NCBI GenBank assembly: GCA_963971305.1
Contig: OZ020307.1
Span: 58,525,702 to 58,589,701, forward strand
DNA length: 64,000 bases
DNA from: Arcuatula senhousia
Lineage: Eukaryota; Mollusca; Bivalvia; Mytilida; Mytilidae
Direction: 5' to 3'
The notes beneath the pieces are model-generated. The model did not search any database. It was not told the origin of the DNA and saw nothing but the letters and a program-made list of their open reading frames with translations. The number at the start of each line of letters is the position of its first letter. Position 1 is the stretch's first letter. The translations under genes were made by a program, and so were the position numbers. Below are positions 10,537 through 23,049 of the stretch, piece by piece.

Positions 10537-12015
10537 TTAGGAACCTGTCCGACCAGGGTCTGAAGCCCTCAGTTCTAAAGACTGTTTAATAAAGACTCCA
10601 GTGTGACAAACAAGCTCTGTATTAAAGGGGCACAATATTTTAATTAATTTAGTTTGAGTGTCCAGTCCTTCGAAAGAGGTTATGTAATATTTTAGTTCAA
10701 TCAAAAAATCCTTTCGTAAAGAGGCATTTATTTCAAAATCAAAAAAGAAATGTTTTTCATCATCTAAGACTTGGCATTTTCTACATAATCTTTGTTCCCT
10801 TGGAATTCTTGTGTAGCGACCAACTTCAATGCCAAGAGAATGGTCACTTAATCTAAATTTGGTTATTAACTGTCTAAAATTACAATTTCTATGTTCAAGA
10901 TACTTTTCTAAATTACAGTCTTTTTTAATTTTTCCATACCAATATAGTTTTGAAGATGTATCAAATTTGGAAATTTTTTCCAATGTTAATTTTTCATATT
11001 TTTCAAAAACTGCTTTTTTGGCTGTATCTTTGAACTTTTCTTCAGTTAAGTTAAATTGGTCAGCATTTATATCCAAATCTTTTAAAATAGTATCTGCAAA
11101 TGTATACCATGAATAGACTCCTTTACTATGTAAAGATTTATTTACTGTAAATGATTCATAGACTAAAGGATTTACATTATTTGAATTTAATCTGTAGTAG
11201 TACATAAGGGTTTGAATTTTTATAAATGAATCTATAGTAAACCTACCAAGCTCTGATCTTGCGCCTATATTTGAGGCCGTCCTTTTTAGCCTTAATACTG
11301 CCTTACAGAATTTTGTGTGAACTTTTTCGAAAGGGAATTTTTCAACAAGTGATAAGAAATCACAATAATTGTTGTTTTTAACTGCTCTTTTTTCAGAATT
11401 GTAGATTGAGTTAAAAATATCCATATACCAAATTTCAGAATTATATGTCAAGATTGGTCTAATGAGTGTATCGAAAAGTTTACATGATAAAGTAGTAGGT
11501 ACATAATTAAAATTTGACATATAGCTCCTTAACAGAAATAAAACTTTGATACCTTTTTTTGACAGCTCTTCAGAGGATGGTTTAAAATTTCCTCTGGTAT
11601 TTATAATATTTCCTAAAAATTTAAAGTCTTTAACTTCACTTAATTGTTTATTGTTACATAAGAAAGGACTGGACTCTTTGTAATAGTTTTGAAATACCAT
11701 TTTTTTGGTTTTATTTGTATTGACAGTTAGCTGCCATTTATTGCAATATTCAGAAAATTTATTTAAAGCATTTTGTAATCCATCATGCGATTCTGATAGT
11801 ATAACTAGATCATCTGCATAACTAAGACTTGGAACCTTAGTTTGATCCAAAGTTGGAGGAACACACGTATTATCAAATATGGAATGCAAGTCATTTATAT
11901 AACAATTAAATAGGGTGGGACTAAGGCTATCCCCCTGACGAACTCCTCTATTGATGGGGAAGAAAGCAGAATGTTCATTCCCAATTTTTAGTGATGATTC
12001 ACATAAATGGTACAT
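10537..12015 (-). pseudogene. LINE reverse transcriptase, C-terminal part
   Basis: This 492-codon frame covers the RT palm and thumb: NRGVRQGDSLSPTLFNCYIN (residues 22-41), the catalytic YADD (66-69), WQLTVNTNKTKKMVF, then a long connection domain. Near the end, CRKCQ...DDEKHF is a zinc-knuckle-like C-x2-C...H whose last cysteine is not evident. The upstream palm segment with motif A (FVDLKGAFDSV, plus about 12090-12125) is in another frame. The break falls in or next to a run of eight C on the plus strand at about 12042-12049, a typical site for an indel or a sequencing error. Confidence 0.8.
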
Positions 12016-12059
12016 GTTTTTTAAAGTGTTGTAAAATTTCCCCCCCCAACCTTGTCACC

Positions 12060-12584
12060 TATCAATTTATATAATAAACCTTTATGCCGTACAGAGTCAA
12101 ATGCCCCCTTCAGATCCACAAAACATGCAAATAACTTCTTCTTCTGTTTTTTTAAATATTTAGTAACAAGAGTTTTAGAATAAATAGACCATCTGATGTT
12201 CTGTGGTTAGAACGGAATCCAAATTGAAAATTGGAAAATTTATTTTCATAATGTGTTATAAGTCTTTTATTTAAAACAGAACTGAACAATTTTGCTAAGC
12301 AGTTTAAAAATGGAAATACCTCTATAGTTTGCAATATCTGTTTTATCCCCCTTTTTATAAATAAGTACTATAAAGGCCTTCCTCAAGCAGGTTGGATAAA
12401 TTTCAGAGGAAAATATTAAGTTAAACAGTTTTGTGATGGCTTTAAGAGTAACAACACTGCTATGTTTTAAAATTTCATTTGATATCAAGTCAGGCCCATT
12501 ACTTTTCCCCATTTTTAACTCATTTATACTTTTTTTAATTTCAGATATTGTAAATGGATCATCAGTAACATTATTATGGATCAA
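12060..12584 (-). pseudogene. LINE reverse transcriptase, N-terminal fragments
   Basis: Two frames together supply the RT fingers. 12267-12584 reads FTISEIKKSINELKMGKSNG, then GPDLISNEILKH and LIYKKGDKTDIANYRGISIF. 12152-12334 continues with SVLNKRLITHYENKF and FGFRSNHRTSDGLF, and motif A (FVDLKGAFDSV) follows below 12125. The shift between the two frames lies around 12290-12330. Confidence 0.75.
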
Positions 12585-12599
12585 AGTATTTTCTAGTGT

Positions 12600-13225
12600 A
12601 CTAAGGTCATCTTCAACTTTATCATTAAAATCTTTATGAAAATTTACAGGTTTCCCCTGATTTTGGAAATGTTTTTCATAATCATTGAAAGGAACATCTG
12701 GACTGTCACTCTTTCTGGAGTCTTCATTTTTTAAAGTTTTTAAAAGTTCCCAATATTGTTTGGGATCATTCTCTTGTAGGAGTGCTAGTTTCTCAAAAAG
12801 CTCTTTTTTATAAATAGCTTTCTTTTTTTAACAAGCTTTTTAAGATCTTTACAATGTTTGTAAAAAGAAGTTTTAAGGTTCACATTAAAAGGATTCTTTT
12901 TGAGTCTAGCTCCATATAAATTTACTGTCTTTTTAAGATCCCTTATTTCATTATCTTCCCAGTGATTCTTTCTTGTTTTTTTTTGGTTTAGACTTTTTAT
13001 ATTTAATAGTTTTACAAGATTTTAAAGCCAAATTTTCAAATATATCAGTTATGTCTTTAGTAGCATTGTCTATACCAGATGGAGTGTGGTCATACTGAAA
13101 ATCTTCAAAATCTACCACTTTCTGTAATAAACAGTTATCATTTAATGATTCTTGAAGTTTATTTTTTGAGTTTTTCCCCCATTTATAACTAATTTCTATA
13201 GGTAAAAAGCCTACTTTCTCCACTT
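12600..13225 (-). pseudogene. LINE endonuclease-RT linker, broken
   Basis: The 90-codon frame 12951-13223 and the out-of-frame sequence down to 12600 are lysine-rich and AT-rich. They correspond in position to the linker between the endonuclease and RT domains. There is no catalytic motif. A run of seven T near 12823-12829 is a plausible frameshift site. Confidence 0.5.
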
Positions 13226-13237
13226 TTACATTTTCAT

Positions 13238-13690
13238 TTAATTATATTTAATTATAACTGAAATTGGAACATGATCTGATAAATATGACGGTTCTCCAAT
13301 ATGAAAAAAATTTATTGAGGACATCAGGTCCAGGTCGGACAGGGCATAATCAACAGTACTAGCTCCGTTGTGTTTATAACAGGTTAAATTACCTAAATAA
13401 TCACCAACATATCTTCCATTTAAAATTCTAAGCTGGGAGGCAATACATAAGTCAAGAAGTTGTCTCCCTTGAGGATTGAAAACTCTATCTAATGAATTTC
13501 TATGTAAATAAGTGTCAACTCTATAATTTTCCGGTAATAAATTATCTATATCATGGTTCAAATTTTGATCATTTTCAATAAAATCTAAATGATCACTAAC
13601 TCTAGCGTTTAAGTCACCTAAAATCAATATGTTTCCTTTGGCTGACAACTTTGAAATTTCACTTTCAAGAAATGTAAAGTCTTCATTGTA
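13238..13690 (-). pseudogene. LINE AP-endonuclease, C-terminal part
   Basis: The frame 13238-13648 contains ILILGDLNARVSDHLDFIEN, which matches the GDxN motif, then a DLCIASQLRILNGRYVGD segment and SDHVPISVIIKYN, the SDH motif. All are hallmarks of LINE AP-type endonucleases. The N-terminal third with the first catalytic residues is absent. Confidence 0.8.
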
Positions 13691-13699
13691 ATAAGAAGA

Positions 13700-13799
13700 T
13701 TAAATGAGCATGTCTTCCTCTTTTCTTTCCTTTCAAATGAAGAAAATTGAATAATTATGCTGTGCTCGGCTAGGCAATGCCGAAACCATATTACATATA
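13700..13799. other. Edge of the insertion in copy 2
   Basis: A short stretch with GTGCTCGGCTAGGCAATGCCG between the LINE and the resumption of the duplication. I cannot assign it. Confidence 0.3.
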
Positions 13800-14640
13800 T
13801 ATAATGCTTGTTAACGTAAAAGGAGATTCGATTGTTAATATAACGTTTAAGTATAACATGCGATGTCACAAGCACATGAAGAAATAAATTGAAACCCAAG
13901 ACTCTCAACAAATCTTTATGATAAACGTGATGACTTAAATTTTTCAATCGCCAACATTCCTTCTTCCGTATCAACTGATTACATATTCCAGGGCCTGTTG
14001 GACATATCATGATATCCTTGGTAGACCCTGACGCTCTCTAAAGGAAATCATATGTCTTACACACACACACACACACACAAAAAAATGCTAAAATAGGGAT
14101 GTGTTGTTCCTTGATTGTTGCCTTCACTCAGGTATTGTTTAGACATCATCTGTTCGTAGACAAATACATGACTTCAATCACACCGATGCAATCAGAGGTT
14201 GGTTTGTCAAAGAATGCATGTATTGTGGTCCTTCACCGGATTTGACATGCTGAATTCACCTAAATCCTTCTGCGCCACCTGAGTCTACCCTTGTTACAAC
14301 TTGAGTTCACGTAGTTGTTTGTTGTTCGTACGGTTATTTAGTATTAATGTTGTCTGTTTCTTTGTGTTGTTCTCATTGGTGTTTACTAGTTTTGTCTTTG
14401 CCTTTTAGGATTATTGAAATTCTGATGCCAATTTGCACATGCCAATATGACGATATTACAATAAAGACATATTTTAAATAAAATTGCACCTTCAAATGGG
14501 GTCCTCAAATAACCTTAATTTGGCAGAAATAAGGTGTTTAGTTTAAAGATTTAAGAAACATAAGATATAACAAAAAGGTTCTAATGTTTAATAGTATAAG
14601 TTTTTTTTCCGTTTTATGTTTGCAATGTTATTGTTCTAAG
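13800..14640. repeat. Segmental duplication, copy 2, right part
   Basis: Colinear with about 7460-8165 and then 8930-9045 of copy 1. Landmarks are GTTAATATAACGTTTAAG, GGACATATCATGATATCC, CACCTTCAAATGGGGTCCTC and GTTCTAATGTTTAATAGTAT. It contains a (CA)10 run at about 14059-14080 and a family A copy at 14268-14440. Confidence 0.65.
14268..14440 (+). repeat. Dispersed repeat family A, in duplication copy 2
   Basis: GCCACCTGAGTCTACCCTTG, then CAACTTGAGTTCACGTAG, then TTTTGTCTTTGCCTTTTAGG. Matches the counterpart at 7978-8095. Confidence 0.55.
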
Positions 14641-14920
14641 ACTTCCAAACAGCAACAAATGGCTGGAAGACTAATGTATCAATAATTCTACTGGGAAGTC
14701 ATACATTAGTATTGTTATAAAGAACCAAATAGCAATCTTACTTCGATACACGATCGTGCCCTCAACATCGATTTTGTTGACTTAAGGTGTGAGAAAATCG
14801 TAAATGGTACTTTCACAAATTGACTGTACACCACTTTGAGATAATATATCTTCTTCGTTGATATATCTGACCAACGTAATCAGAACTTCAAAATATTGGT
14901 TAATGTTATAAAATACAATA
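14641..14920. other. Unique AT-rich sequence
   Basis: Nothing supported. Confidence 0.4.
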
Positions 14921-15120
14921 CAAAAATGGTTTTACTATGCGGTTTTTGCATATTTCAAAGAGAAACTTCTCACCAATAGCATTTGAATCAAAATATTGGA
15001 AGGTCAAAACAAATAAAGTATTTAAAGAAAATTACTCAAAATCAAAAAAGTTTGAACAAGGACTCCAAATCAAGCACCGAGGATGCAAGATGAAACTTGG
15101 ATAGTTCAACAATTAATTGT
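14921..15120. repeat. Dispersed repeat family F, diverged copy
   Basis: GCATATTTCAAAGAGAAACTTCTCACC, ATAGCATTTGAATCAAAA and TTGGAAGGTCAAAAC align with the family. It continues into GGACTCCAAATCAAGCACCG. The hammerhead-like CUGAUGA core is mutated to UUGGUGA here. Confidence 0.55.
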
Positions 15121-16529
15121 AGATTCAGCCATAGAGCTATGATCTCTCTTAACTCCATAATGCACAAAAGTATACGATACAATGTAGCATTCATAATAAT
15201 TATACGATCTGCATTATTAAATATGTAATGAATACAAAATATTTCTTTTTGTCTTATGATAATTTGAAATAGATCTTGTTTTATCTGCTTCAGTGAATTT
15301 TGTTGTCATGATCTCATGACCTAGATCAAAGAAATTTCAAATCGAAAAAAAAACTCAACAAAGCAAACTCCATCATTCTTAGAAGTTTTCTTTAAACTTT
15401 CAACTCATTAGTTGTACTTAGACTAAATTTGGCAGTTATAAAATTGTCCAGCGTTTGCTTCCAATGAAAGTATACAACTTTAAAAGGTGTATTTTGTTCT
15501 ATAAAAAAACTATAAATCCTTTAAATTAATCTTTTGAAAAATCTTTTAGTGGTTTGGAATATAATGATCTAGAAAAGAACAACCTTTCAGTTAAATCTCA
15601 CAATTAATATTTGGATAAGATAACAAACATTTGTGCTTTTAAAATTCATTAAAATTTTGATTTTTAAAACCTGGAACGGAAAACAACCAGCAGCCTTTAA
15701 CATGAACCAGTTATTGCTTTTCGCCAATTAAAAGGCGGCATCGGATAAAAAAATACTGTAAATGATTTAGAAGCACATATGCAAATTTGGTGGAACTTGC
15801 ACCAATACATAAAAAATATATATAAAAAAAGCCTACAAAGGATTGGTTTTTTTTTTTAATCCTGGAAATGTTAAAGTGTAATATCTAATCTAAATTTTGC
15901 ATTTTTGTCAAGTCATTCAAATACATTCTGGCCTGCAACAAATGGTTTTAGAACTACTATGGAATAAAATGAACACCCTGAGAAGTAGAGTAATCGTTAA
16001 CTAGGACTATAGAAACTTAAAAATACAAGAAAAGGCAATTAAATTCATACAAAAATTAATAATTTACTGTTATAGCCATTATAACCGTATATCTGATGCC
16101 AATCACTCGATCACATCTTCAAGGGGTTCTGACTATTTGACATTTTCTACGCTGAATGCTTTTCCAACTAATCAATTCATTCTTGTTTCTTAGGCAATAC
16201 ACAGATCTTTTAATAAGACCGAATTATACGATTATTAACAAATGGAACAGGTGGGGTAAATTTAATTGGTGCTAATCTATAATCGAACACAACTAATCAA
16301 AATAATCTGCTTAAGAGTTTTAGCAGATATGCCTGATTCAAACAAGATCTCCAAAGAACAACAAGATTTTTTTAAATTTAAATTTTTGCTTCATTTTTAG
16401 TTTAATATATATATAACACTGACGAGGACTGTAAGCATATCAACTGATTAAGAAATACTACAAATGTCGATCCTATCCACAAAGATTGCATAATTGGAAT
16501 AATGAAAACAAATGGAATATAATAGGATA
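15121..16529. other. AT-rich intergenic with a family B remnant
   Basis: A partial inverted family B segment (GGAACGGAAAACAACCAGCAGCC) lies at about 15672-15735. No other supported feature. Confidence 0.45.
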
Positions 16530-17215
16530 AATTTAAGGGAAGGTTTCAACCCCATTACATTTTATATGTATCTGTCCTTTGCCAGGATGCTTCATTAACG
16601 CTTACGTTTATAAATATGTGTTGTCTTTATTGTAGTCGTTTGATGTTCATAAGGTGTGCTTTTTGTAAATTACTAAAAAATAGGTTTATGTAAAGACTTA
16701 CTTTCTACTGAAATTTCTAAATTACTAAAACTCTTAGATAATTATATTCCACGTGTCAAAAACAGTCTTAGAATTGCAATTTTGGTACTATGTGTAGGTA
16801 TAGTTTTGTTAATTATTTCTTATACAATTTGACGTAACAGCACTTTGAATGAGCGTCTCTGCATGGTGATTCTGTTATCAACGAATAGCGCATGAACATA
16901 ATTTAAACATATTCGCTTGGAATCACTTTTGGGTGATATATAACGACCATGATGCTTTAAAATTATTTGGTTTTTTCTAGAAGGTAATGAGAGTAAAAAT
17001 GAACACAACAAAACCTTCATATAAACAAACGGATATCTACAATGGAAACAGCAAGCAGCCTTCAGTATAACCATGTTGCTGCTCGTCGTTTTGCTATTGA
17101 CCCAGAAAGATCCCCTTCTGGGCATAGAACACCTAACATAGATATAAAGTTGCATAGATTCCTGATTTAGGACAGGCACATATAAAATGTGGCGGGGTTG
17201 GACCTAATCTTCCCC
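16530..17215. mobile_element. 0.7-kb element bounded by inverted family B ends
   Basis: The left end carries GGGAAGGTTTCAACCCCATT, then ACATTTTATATGTATCTGTCC. The right end carries the reverse complement: CAGCAAGCAGCCTTCAG, GATTCCTGATTTAGGACAGG, ACATATAAAATGTGGCGGGG and ATCTTCCCCTTATAG. The body, which includes a 119-codon spurious minus frame, shows no recognisable protein. Confidence 0.5.
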
Positions 17216-19400
17216 TTATAGATAGTCTCTAACAAAGCACAAAATAGCACGCAATAAAATCAATAAAATACGAGATAACGTGTGACATTGAGACAACAAG
17301 AAAAATATCAAGACATAGATGAACTTTCTTTCTCGTAATGATGCGTAGTGATAAGACTTAACTGTAAATACGGTAGTAATGTCACGAATCTCAGTAGGTC
17401 AATTGTACTTAAAAACACAATTAATATTCATAGAATTTGACCACACCGTGCATTTATTAACCGTGACATTTCTTATAAATGCTAACAGACATAAAAGTGT
17501 TTTAAAAGATACAAACTACTATAGAAGAGTTGCTGAGGTAGTAATGAATCATTTTATCATTTATTGACGACGCGATAGACTTTCATAAATTAAAATTTGA
17601 CAAGATGTTGAATAAGCAATGTAACAATTAAGTAAATTTTAACAAGAAATCACAGTCTCTAGGACTGGTGTGCGATTTAAAGCAATTCCTTTTAGTCTTT
17701 TGGTTTTCGGCCTTCAGATACTGCTGTCGAGAGGTTACCTTGTGCAAAAAAAACAAAACCATTATTTTTATTGACACCCTTGCAACTTGGTCATTCTTAT
17801 GTAAAATAGAAATAGAGAAATTATGTATTTATGATTAATATGATAAATAAGTACGTTTACATTTCCACCAAAACAAAACCTTGTCCTAACATAAATTTAC
17901 AACTACATTTCTTATAGAAATTACAAAATTTGGAAGAACAAAAGAATTTAACTTCAAAGTCTTTATTTTCAGTTGAAATTTAAGACGTTTAGATGAAACT
18001 GAATAAACAATTATCTAAGGGTTGATCTTTATTTTAAAAAAATAATAATTAGGGAGTTGTGAGAAAAATAGGAACTTAGATATTAGGAATAGTAAGAAAT
18101 ATTTTGAAGACGTTATTGTTTTTGTTTTTAATCAATAGAAATGTCAAGATACTCCCAAACCAAAGGCAAAAAATTTTAGATTATCAGATATTGAATACTT
18201 TCTTTACTAAATTTCGTAGCATCTACAAAGTTTTGTTTTTGCTCAGAAAATATTGGTTTAAAAGTTATTCTCCGAAAAAGTTAATTGATAAAGTTGCTTA
18301 TTTATAGTACTTTTTGAAGGCGCTTCAAAAGAAATAGTCATTGCAAAAAGCATAAGGTATAATTTTGAGAGAGGTTTGGTGCTATAAAACCTGGTTTAAC
18401 CCATCATTTCTTTTGTAATGTCTGCACCAAGTCAGGACCATTGCAATCTTCAATGTCTCTGGCATGTCTTCAGTGTCTTTTCTTTTAAGATTTGTTAGAT
18501 TAATCATCACAGTTAGGTCAAGTTTAGTTGTTACCTTTATTATTCAACTAAGTATTCAATAAGGAAGTTTACCATGGGATGTTAAAAATGGATTTTAGAA
18601 AGAGTAACCTTTCGTCAGCAGTATTTGATAGGAAATATTCAGAAATATTCAGAAGGTAGAAAACAAGTTTCAAAGGACACGTAAAGAAATCCCAAACAAA
18701 TCTAGAAAAAAAACTGACGCACAATATAAGTAAAGAGATATCTTAAAGCATTATATAGTTTTGAATTTCAATTTTGTAACTTTTTTGGTTAAAAACTGTT
18801 AGACTGCGGCAGGCTGATGTATTATTACCATTAATCTTTTCCCAACGAGATCATAAATTTAAGTATGACACAAAATATGAGAAAAGATGTTTTTTTTTCA
18901 TAGAATTTAATACTCATGATACATATAAAATTCTATCATGTCTTTTTGAAAATTCCCTTTTACCATCGGGAAAAGAACACTGTGTGTAAATTTATGATTA
19001 AAATGCCATCGAAAAACCATTAAAGAAGCTTTCATGCTTCAAACAGAAAATGTTCTATGCAACTCTTTGAAGTTTAAAGAATGCAATGGTACGAAATACT
19101 CAAATTTACATTTATCCTCCATCAGCAACGAACCTATAGTCATTTTAATAAAGAAAAACAAGTAATTGCTCGTTTATATTTAATCTAAATATCATTTGAT
19201 ATTTTTGTTTCTTTTAATTTCATAGATTTCAATGACATCATTGAGGGTTGTCAGGGTTATTTTTGTAATATTATAATATGATAGAGCAATGTCGTTTTGT
19301 TTTGTTTTTATTTAACATTGTTAAATGTTGTTTTGGGACTGCACGTTATTAATTATGCTGTTAAGAAAATAGATGAAAATGGCTGATGAAAATTTTGTTC
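17216..19400. other. AT-rich intergenic
   Basis: Weak family B-like sequence (ACCTGGTTTAACCCATCATTT) lies at 18385-18435, and a weak family F-like patch (AGAAAGAGTAACCTTTCGTCAGCAG) at about 18595-18720. Short frames here are not convincing genes. Confidence 0.45.
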
Positions 19401-20574
19401 TTGTTCTTGTTATACATGTATCAGAAATGTCGGTCTAGGTGATTTGCACTTTGAAGAAAAAAATTTCTGCAGAAAAGAATACAGTCATGACTGTGTTTCA
19501 ACCAGAAAATAGAAGTTCTATGTTTAAATTGAAAATTATTTTTAAAATGCATTGCTTCTTTCCTTGTAAAGCACAACGGTCGAGATATTCGGTGCTGGAT
19601 TTGGCTCCACACTCAAACCTTTTGATAAAATTACTTTTATTTCGACATTCCAATTATCATTATCAAAATGTTGAGCTGATGACAGCTTAATTCCTAGATT
19701 TGCATATAAAACATAACCAGTATATATGAGTTTAAAACACACCTTGTTGGGCTTCAAGTGTGGAATAATAATCTTTTAAGCAATAAAATAAATACAGGAA
19801 CTTACCAATGTTGGAAAAGGCGAAAGCAAAAACGAAATACAACTGTCCGATCACAAATGTCATCTCCGAAACCATATCGTATAGTCACTCCATCGATACG
19901 TTAATGTTCAAAATGAATGGTCTGGCATTGTTAACAAATACCAAAACAGTCATATTCCCAATCGACTTCGTTCTGAAGTATGGAACGCTTTTGTCTCGTT
20001 TATCAATATCTAACTCCAGAACTATAGAATGTTTCGCCTTTTGGTTGTAAAGATGCAATTATCGGATCTAAACACTTCTGTGATAGAACAGATTAGCAAC
20101 CTATTGGTCCATTGAGTCAATCAACGATTCTTCTCTTCTTATATCATAATTTATCTGCAAATACAAAAAATATTTACGATAAATATTTATAGCTATTGAA
20201 ATTAGCTTTAATTAATAGGCCGTTTGTTTCTGTGTTCTTAATGGTGTTAATTCCCAAATGGATTAACGAAGTCGTTTTCGATAATTTAAATTTTAGAAAG
20301 TTTTAGCTCTTTGAAATAAAAGAGCATGAAGTTGTAGATGGCTTTACTTAGTGACTATTACAGCAAAGGACTTGCGTCTGTTTAAAACAAACGCTCTGGT
20401 GATGAGCTTTTCTGATTGGTTATTTAACAAACTCTTATCAAAACTGATTGGTGAATTGGCTTGAGAGTTTCATAGCACAATATCAGTCATCGATGTCATT
20501 GAAAAAAAATGGATCTTTGTTTATGCCAACGATTCAATGTATTTTGCAATCGTCTAATTGTTGTCAAACATAGC
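19401..20574. other. AT-rich intergenic
   Basis: No supported feature. Overlapping short frames on both strands (19421-19757) lack any recognisable domain. Confidence 0.4.
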
Positions 20575-20860
20575 ATATAATTGTAATTAAAGTTGCTTAC
20601 CTACGAGAACATTGTCTCTATCAAAATATTGTAATATTTGCCATCATTTATTGGTTTTCGGCAATGCATGCATTTGTACTAGAAATTTCTTTGAATAATT
20701 GCAATTAAAATTGCTTACCCTTAAAGAAAGATCTGGAAGGCTGTTTTTTATCAAAATATTGTTTTAAGGGTATTTTTGCAATAATTTGCCTTATGTTTTT
20801 ACGGCAACTCATAGAGTTGCATAGAAAAATTACAAGTAAAGTTGCCTACTCTTAAAAAAA
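20575..20860 (+). repeat. Imperfect tandem repeat, period about 120-130 bp
   Basis: Three starts share ATTGTAATTAAAGTTGCTTACC (20578), ATTGCAATTAAAATTGCTTACC (20699) and ATTACAAGTAAAGTTGCCTAC (20829). Between them lie shared TATCAAAATATTG and ATTTGCC...TTTTCGGCAA-type segments. Non-coding. Confidence 0.5.
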
Positions 20861-21358
20861 TTAAGGATTTTAAAAATAAGATGGTGCTAATAAAAGTCTA
20901 GAAATCAGTGTATCAGAGATCGCTGCGATCATTGATATTAATTGATGGCTGATATACAAACATCACTCAAGACATTATCTTTTTCTCTACAGCTGCAAAA
21001 CTAAGTTTAACGAGTCAAAAGCTAACGGCCAGTACTCTTAATAAACATTACAGTACATTTATCTGATAGGCATCAAAATAGAAGGTATTATAAATACTTC
21101 GATATAAACAAAGAATCAACTCAACCATAGGTTTATTCAGCTGATTTGTCTAACTGTAGAAAAACAAACAAATGCTGATTTTTCTATTGAATTATAGCAA
21201 TTAGGATTAGATAAAAGGTTTACACGAACAGTGAAAGGCAAACACATCAAGTGATGCCAGATAATAGGGACACGGGGTGGCTGTGTATTGGATAAATGGT
21301 TATGTAATAATTTCTCGTATTTTTTGTTTTCATAGATTTTATTTTAGAAAATTTCATA
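20861..21358. other. AT-rich intergenic, nothing recognised
   Basis: No supported feature. Confidence 0.4.
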
Positions 21359-21575
21359 AGGCACCGACCATTTGATTTTCGGGGGGGAGGGGAAAGGGGC
21401 CTGGGATTTTACAAATAAAATATTCTGGCTCTGATTTTTGGCCAAAAAATAGTCTGGCCAACTTATAGGGCGAAAAAAATAATCTGGCCCTCCTTTTGCG
21501 CATTAGAAGAAAATTTGCCGGCTCGGGTGAAATTCCAAGCCCCCCCCCCCCCAGAAAATCAAATGGTCAGTGCCT
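21359..21575. mobile_element. MITE with G/C-run terminal inverted repeats, copy 1
   Basis: AGGCACCGACCATTTGATTTTC followed by GGGGGGG on the left mirrors the C-run followed by GAAAATCAAATGGTCAGTGCCT on the right. The body is about 160 bp with repeated TCTGGCC motifs. A second copy lies at 34925-35152. Non-coding. Confidence 0.65.
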
Positions 21576-23049
21576 AACGAAAAATTGTAATTGAAAGTTT
21601 ATTCTTCTAATTATTTTGTTTGACTATGGCTTATTTAAGACTTCAGCTGCATGAACCTGTGGTGAAAACTGTAAGATAACAAAAATAGGGATACGTTTTG
21701 TAAGGAAGTATACTAGTATATGAACCATTTACAAACAGACACGAAACGGTAACCATGGAAACGTCTCGTCTGAAACCCTATCTAAAGAATGATGGGGGAT
21801 TAAACCCACATTTGAAGTAAGAACTAAGGCTTATCGAATAGAGTTAGATGATGAATGAATAGTCTCGACCAAGATTAAGTTAAATAATGTTATTTATATC
21901 ATTGCCTGTGTCTCTTCTTTGGTATAAACCCGACCATAAAACAGTTATTGTACAAAGTGGACCGATTTAAAACTCTCTACATCGGACTGACCGAAGCTAA
22001 AATGGCCAAACTAAGTTTAAACTGGAATATATGTTTCCCTTGTTTTGTCTTTTCTCATGGTTTGAAATTGATCCTCCAAGTTTGGTAATTTTGTTATCAT
22101 CTTTCTTTACTAAAACGTCGATGGTTTGTTTTTACCATTGACAAGATAATAACCAATAAAGGGAAAAATTCTCTTGTTTCTGATCATACTGAATCCTTAG
22201 GAATGTTAAACCTCTTTGCGTGTAGCATTGTTCGACTTAGGAAACCCCGGTTTACATATAAATAAAGGATCAACAATCTAACACTCTGAAGGTCATAAAT
22301 GCCTTGATGTTAAAGGAACAATCAGTTACCTTTCATATGAAATGTGCATTATTTAATAGAGAATTAGTATATGGAATCAGATGAAATAAGTAAATAATTC
22401 GGGAGATTCAACTATTTCAAAGGCAGTCTTCTGCACTAAAGGCAGTCTTCTGCACTATAAGATTATAGAAAACAAAATAATCTTAACGCTGAAAAGGGAA
22501 TGCCAATCCACACTGAATAGCCATTCACAATGAAAAGAATACAATAAAATAACTAATATAAAAATCCGCATCTTAATTTAAATACAAAACGGGCAAAAAA
22601 ATGAATAGGGCAAACTTACAATGGAAAGAATTAACATAACAAACAAAGCAATGACAAAACAAGGCGACAAAATATAAACACTTTACGAAGAAAGACACGA
22701 GGCAACCAAATTACGATCAGACACGCATACTCACGAGAGATTCATGTGCTCCGGAAGAGTAAGCAGAAGTAAATATCTACCAAAATTATGACAGATACAC
22801 AATAATCGAAGCTCTTGTTTGCACGCGCTGAAAAACGGCGGGAAATACTACTACATCGAGACTCCCAATATGTGGAAGAAAAACTGTAACTCATTCGGAA
22901 TTTTTTGGAGTACTAGTATTTGTGAAAGTCTGCACGCGCTGAAAAACGCTGGGAAATACTACCACACAATCTCATTAATCTCATGGAAATGATTTCTTTA
23001 AGGCAATACCTTTTACAAATATAGATGTGTTTAAAATATGATTGTCAAT
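21576..23049. other. Intergenic with two local duplications
   Basis: GGCAGTCTTCTGCACTA is directly repeated at 22422-22456. A segment with GCACGCGCTGAAAAACG...GGGAAATACTAC occurs at 22821 and again at 22932. Otherwise unremarkable. Confidence 0.4.

Larger units (their letters stand above)
10385..13690 (-). mobile_element. LINE, I/Jockey group, 5'-truncated and frameshifted
   Basis: Read on the minus strand, this copy holds the C-terminal half of an AP-type endonuclease, a linker, a reverse transcriptase and a 3' UTR that ends in AATAAAGATTATATTTAATT (polyadenylation signal on plus 10398-10403). The 5' end is missing: endonuclease homology stops near 13690. It interrupts duplication copy 2. 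The 'I/Jockey-group, Nimb-like' label comes from the GVRQGDSLSP and YADDL motifs and the overall RT pattern as I remember them. The clade is uncertain. Confidence 0.75.

Noticed and set aside
13624..14010. 128-codon minus frame adjoining the LINE endonuclease
   Set aside because: It crosses from LINE into the resumed duplication copy, whose counterpart in copy 1 is not open; no domain.
19542..19757. LSVEPNPAPN on the minus strand, resembling a decayed 2A motif (xExNPGP)
   Set aside because: Glycine is replaced, there is no endonuclease or RT nearby, and a short match like this is expected by chance.
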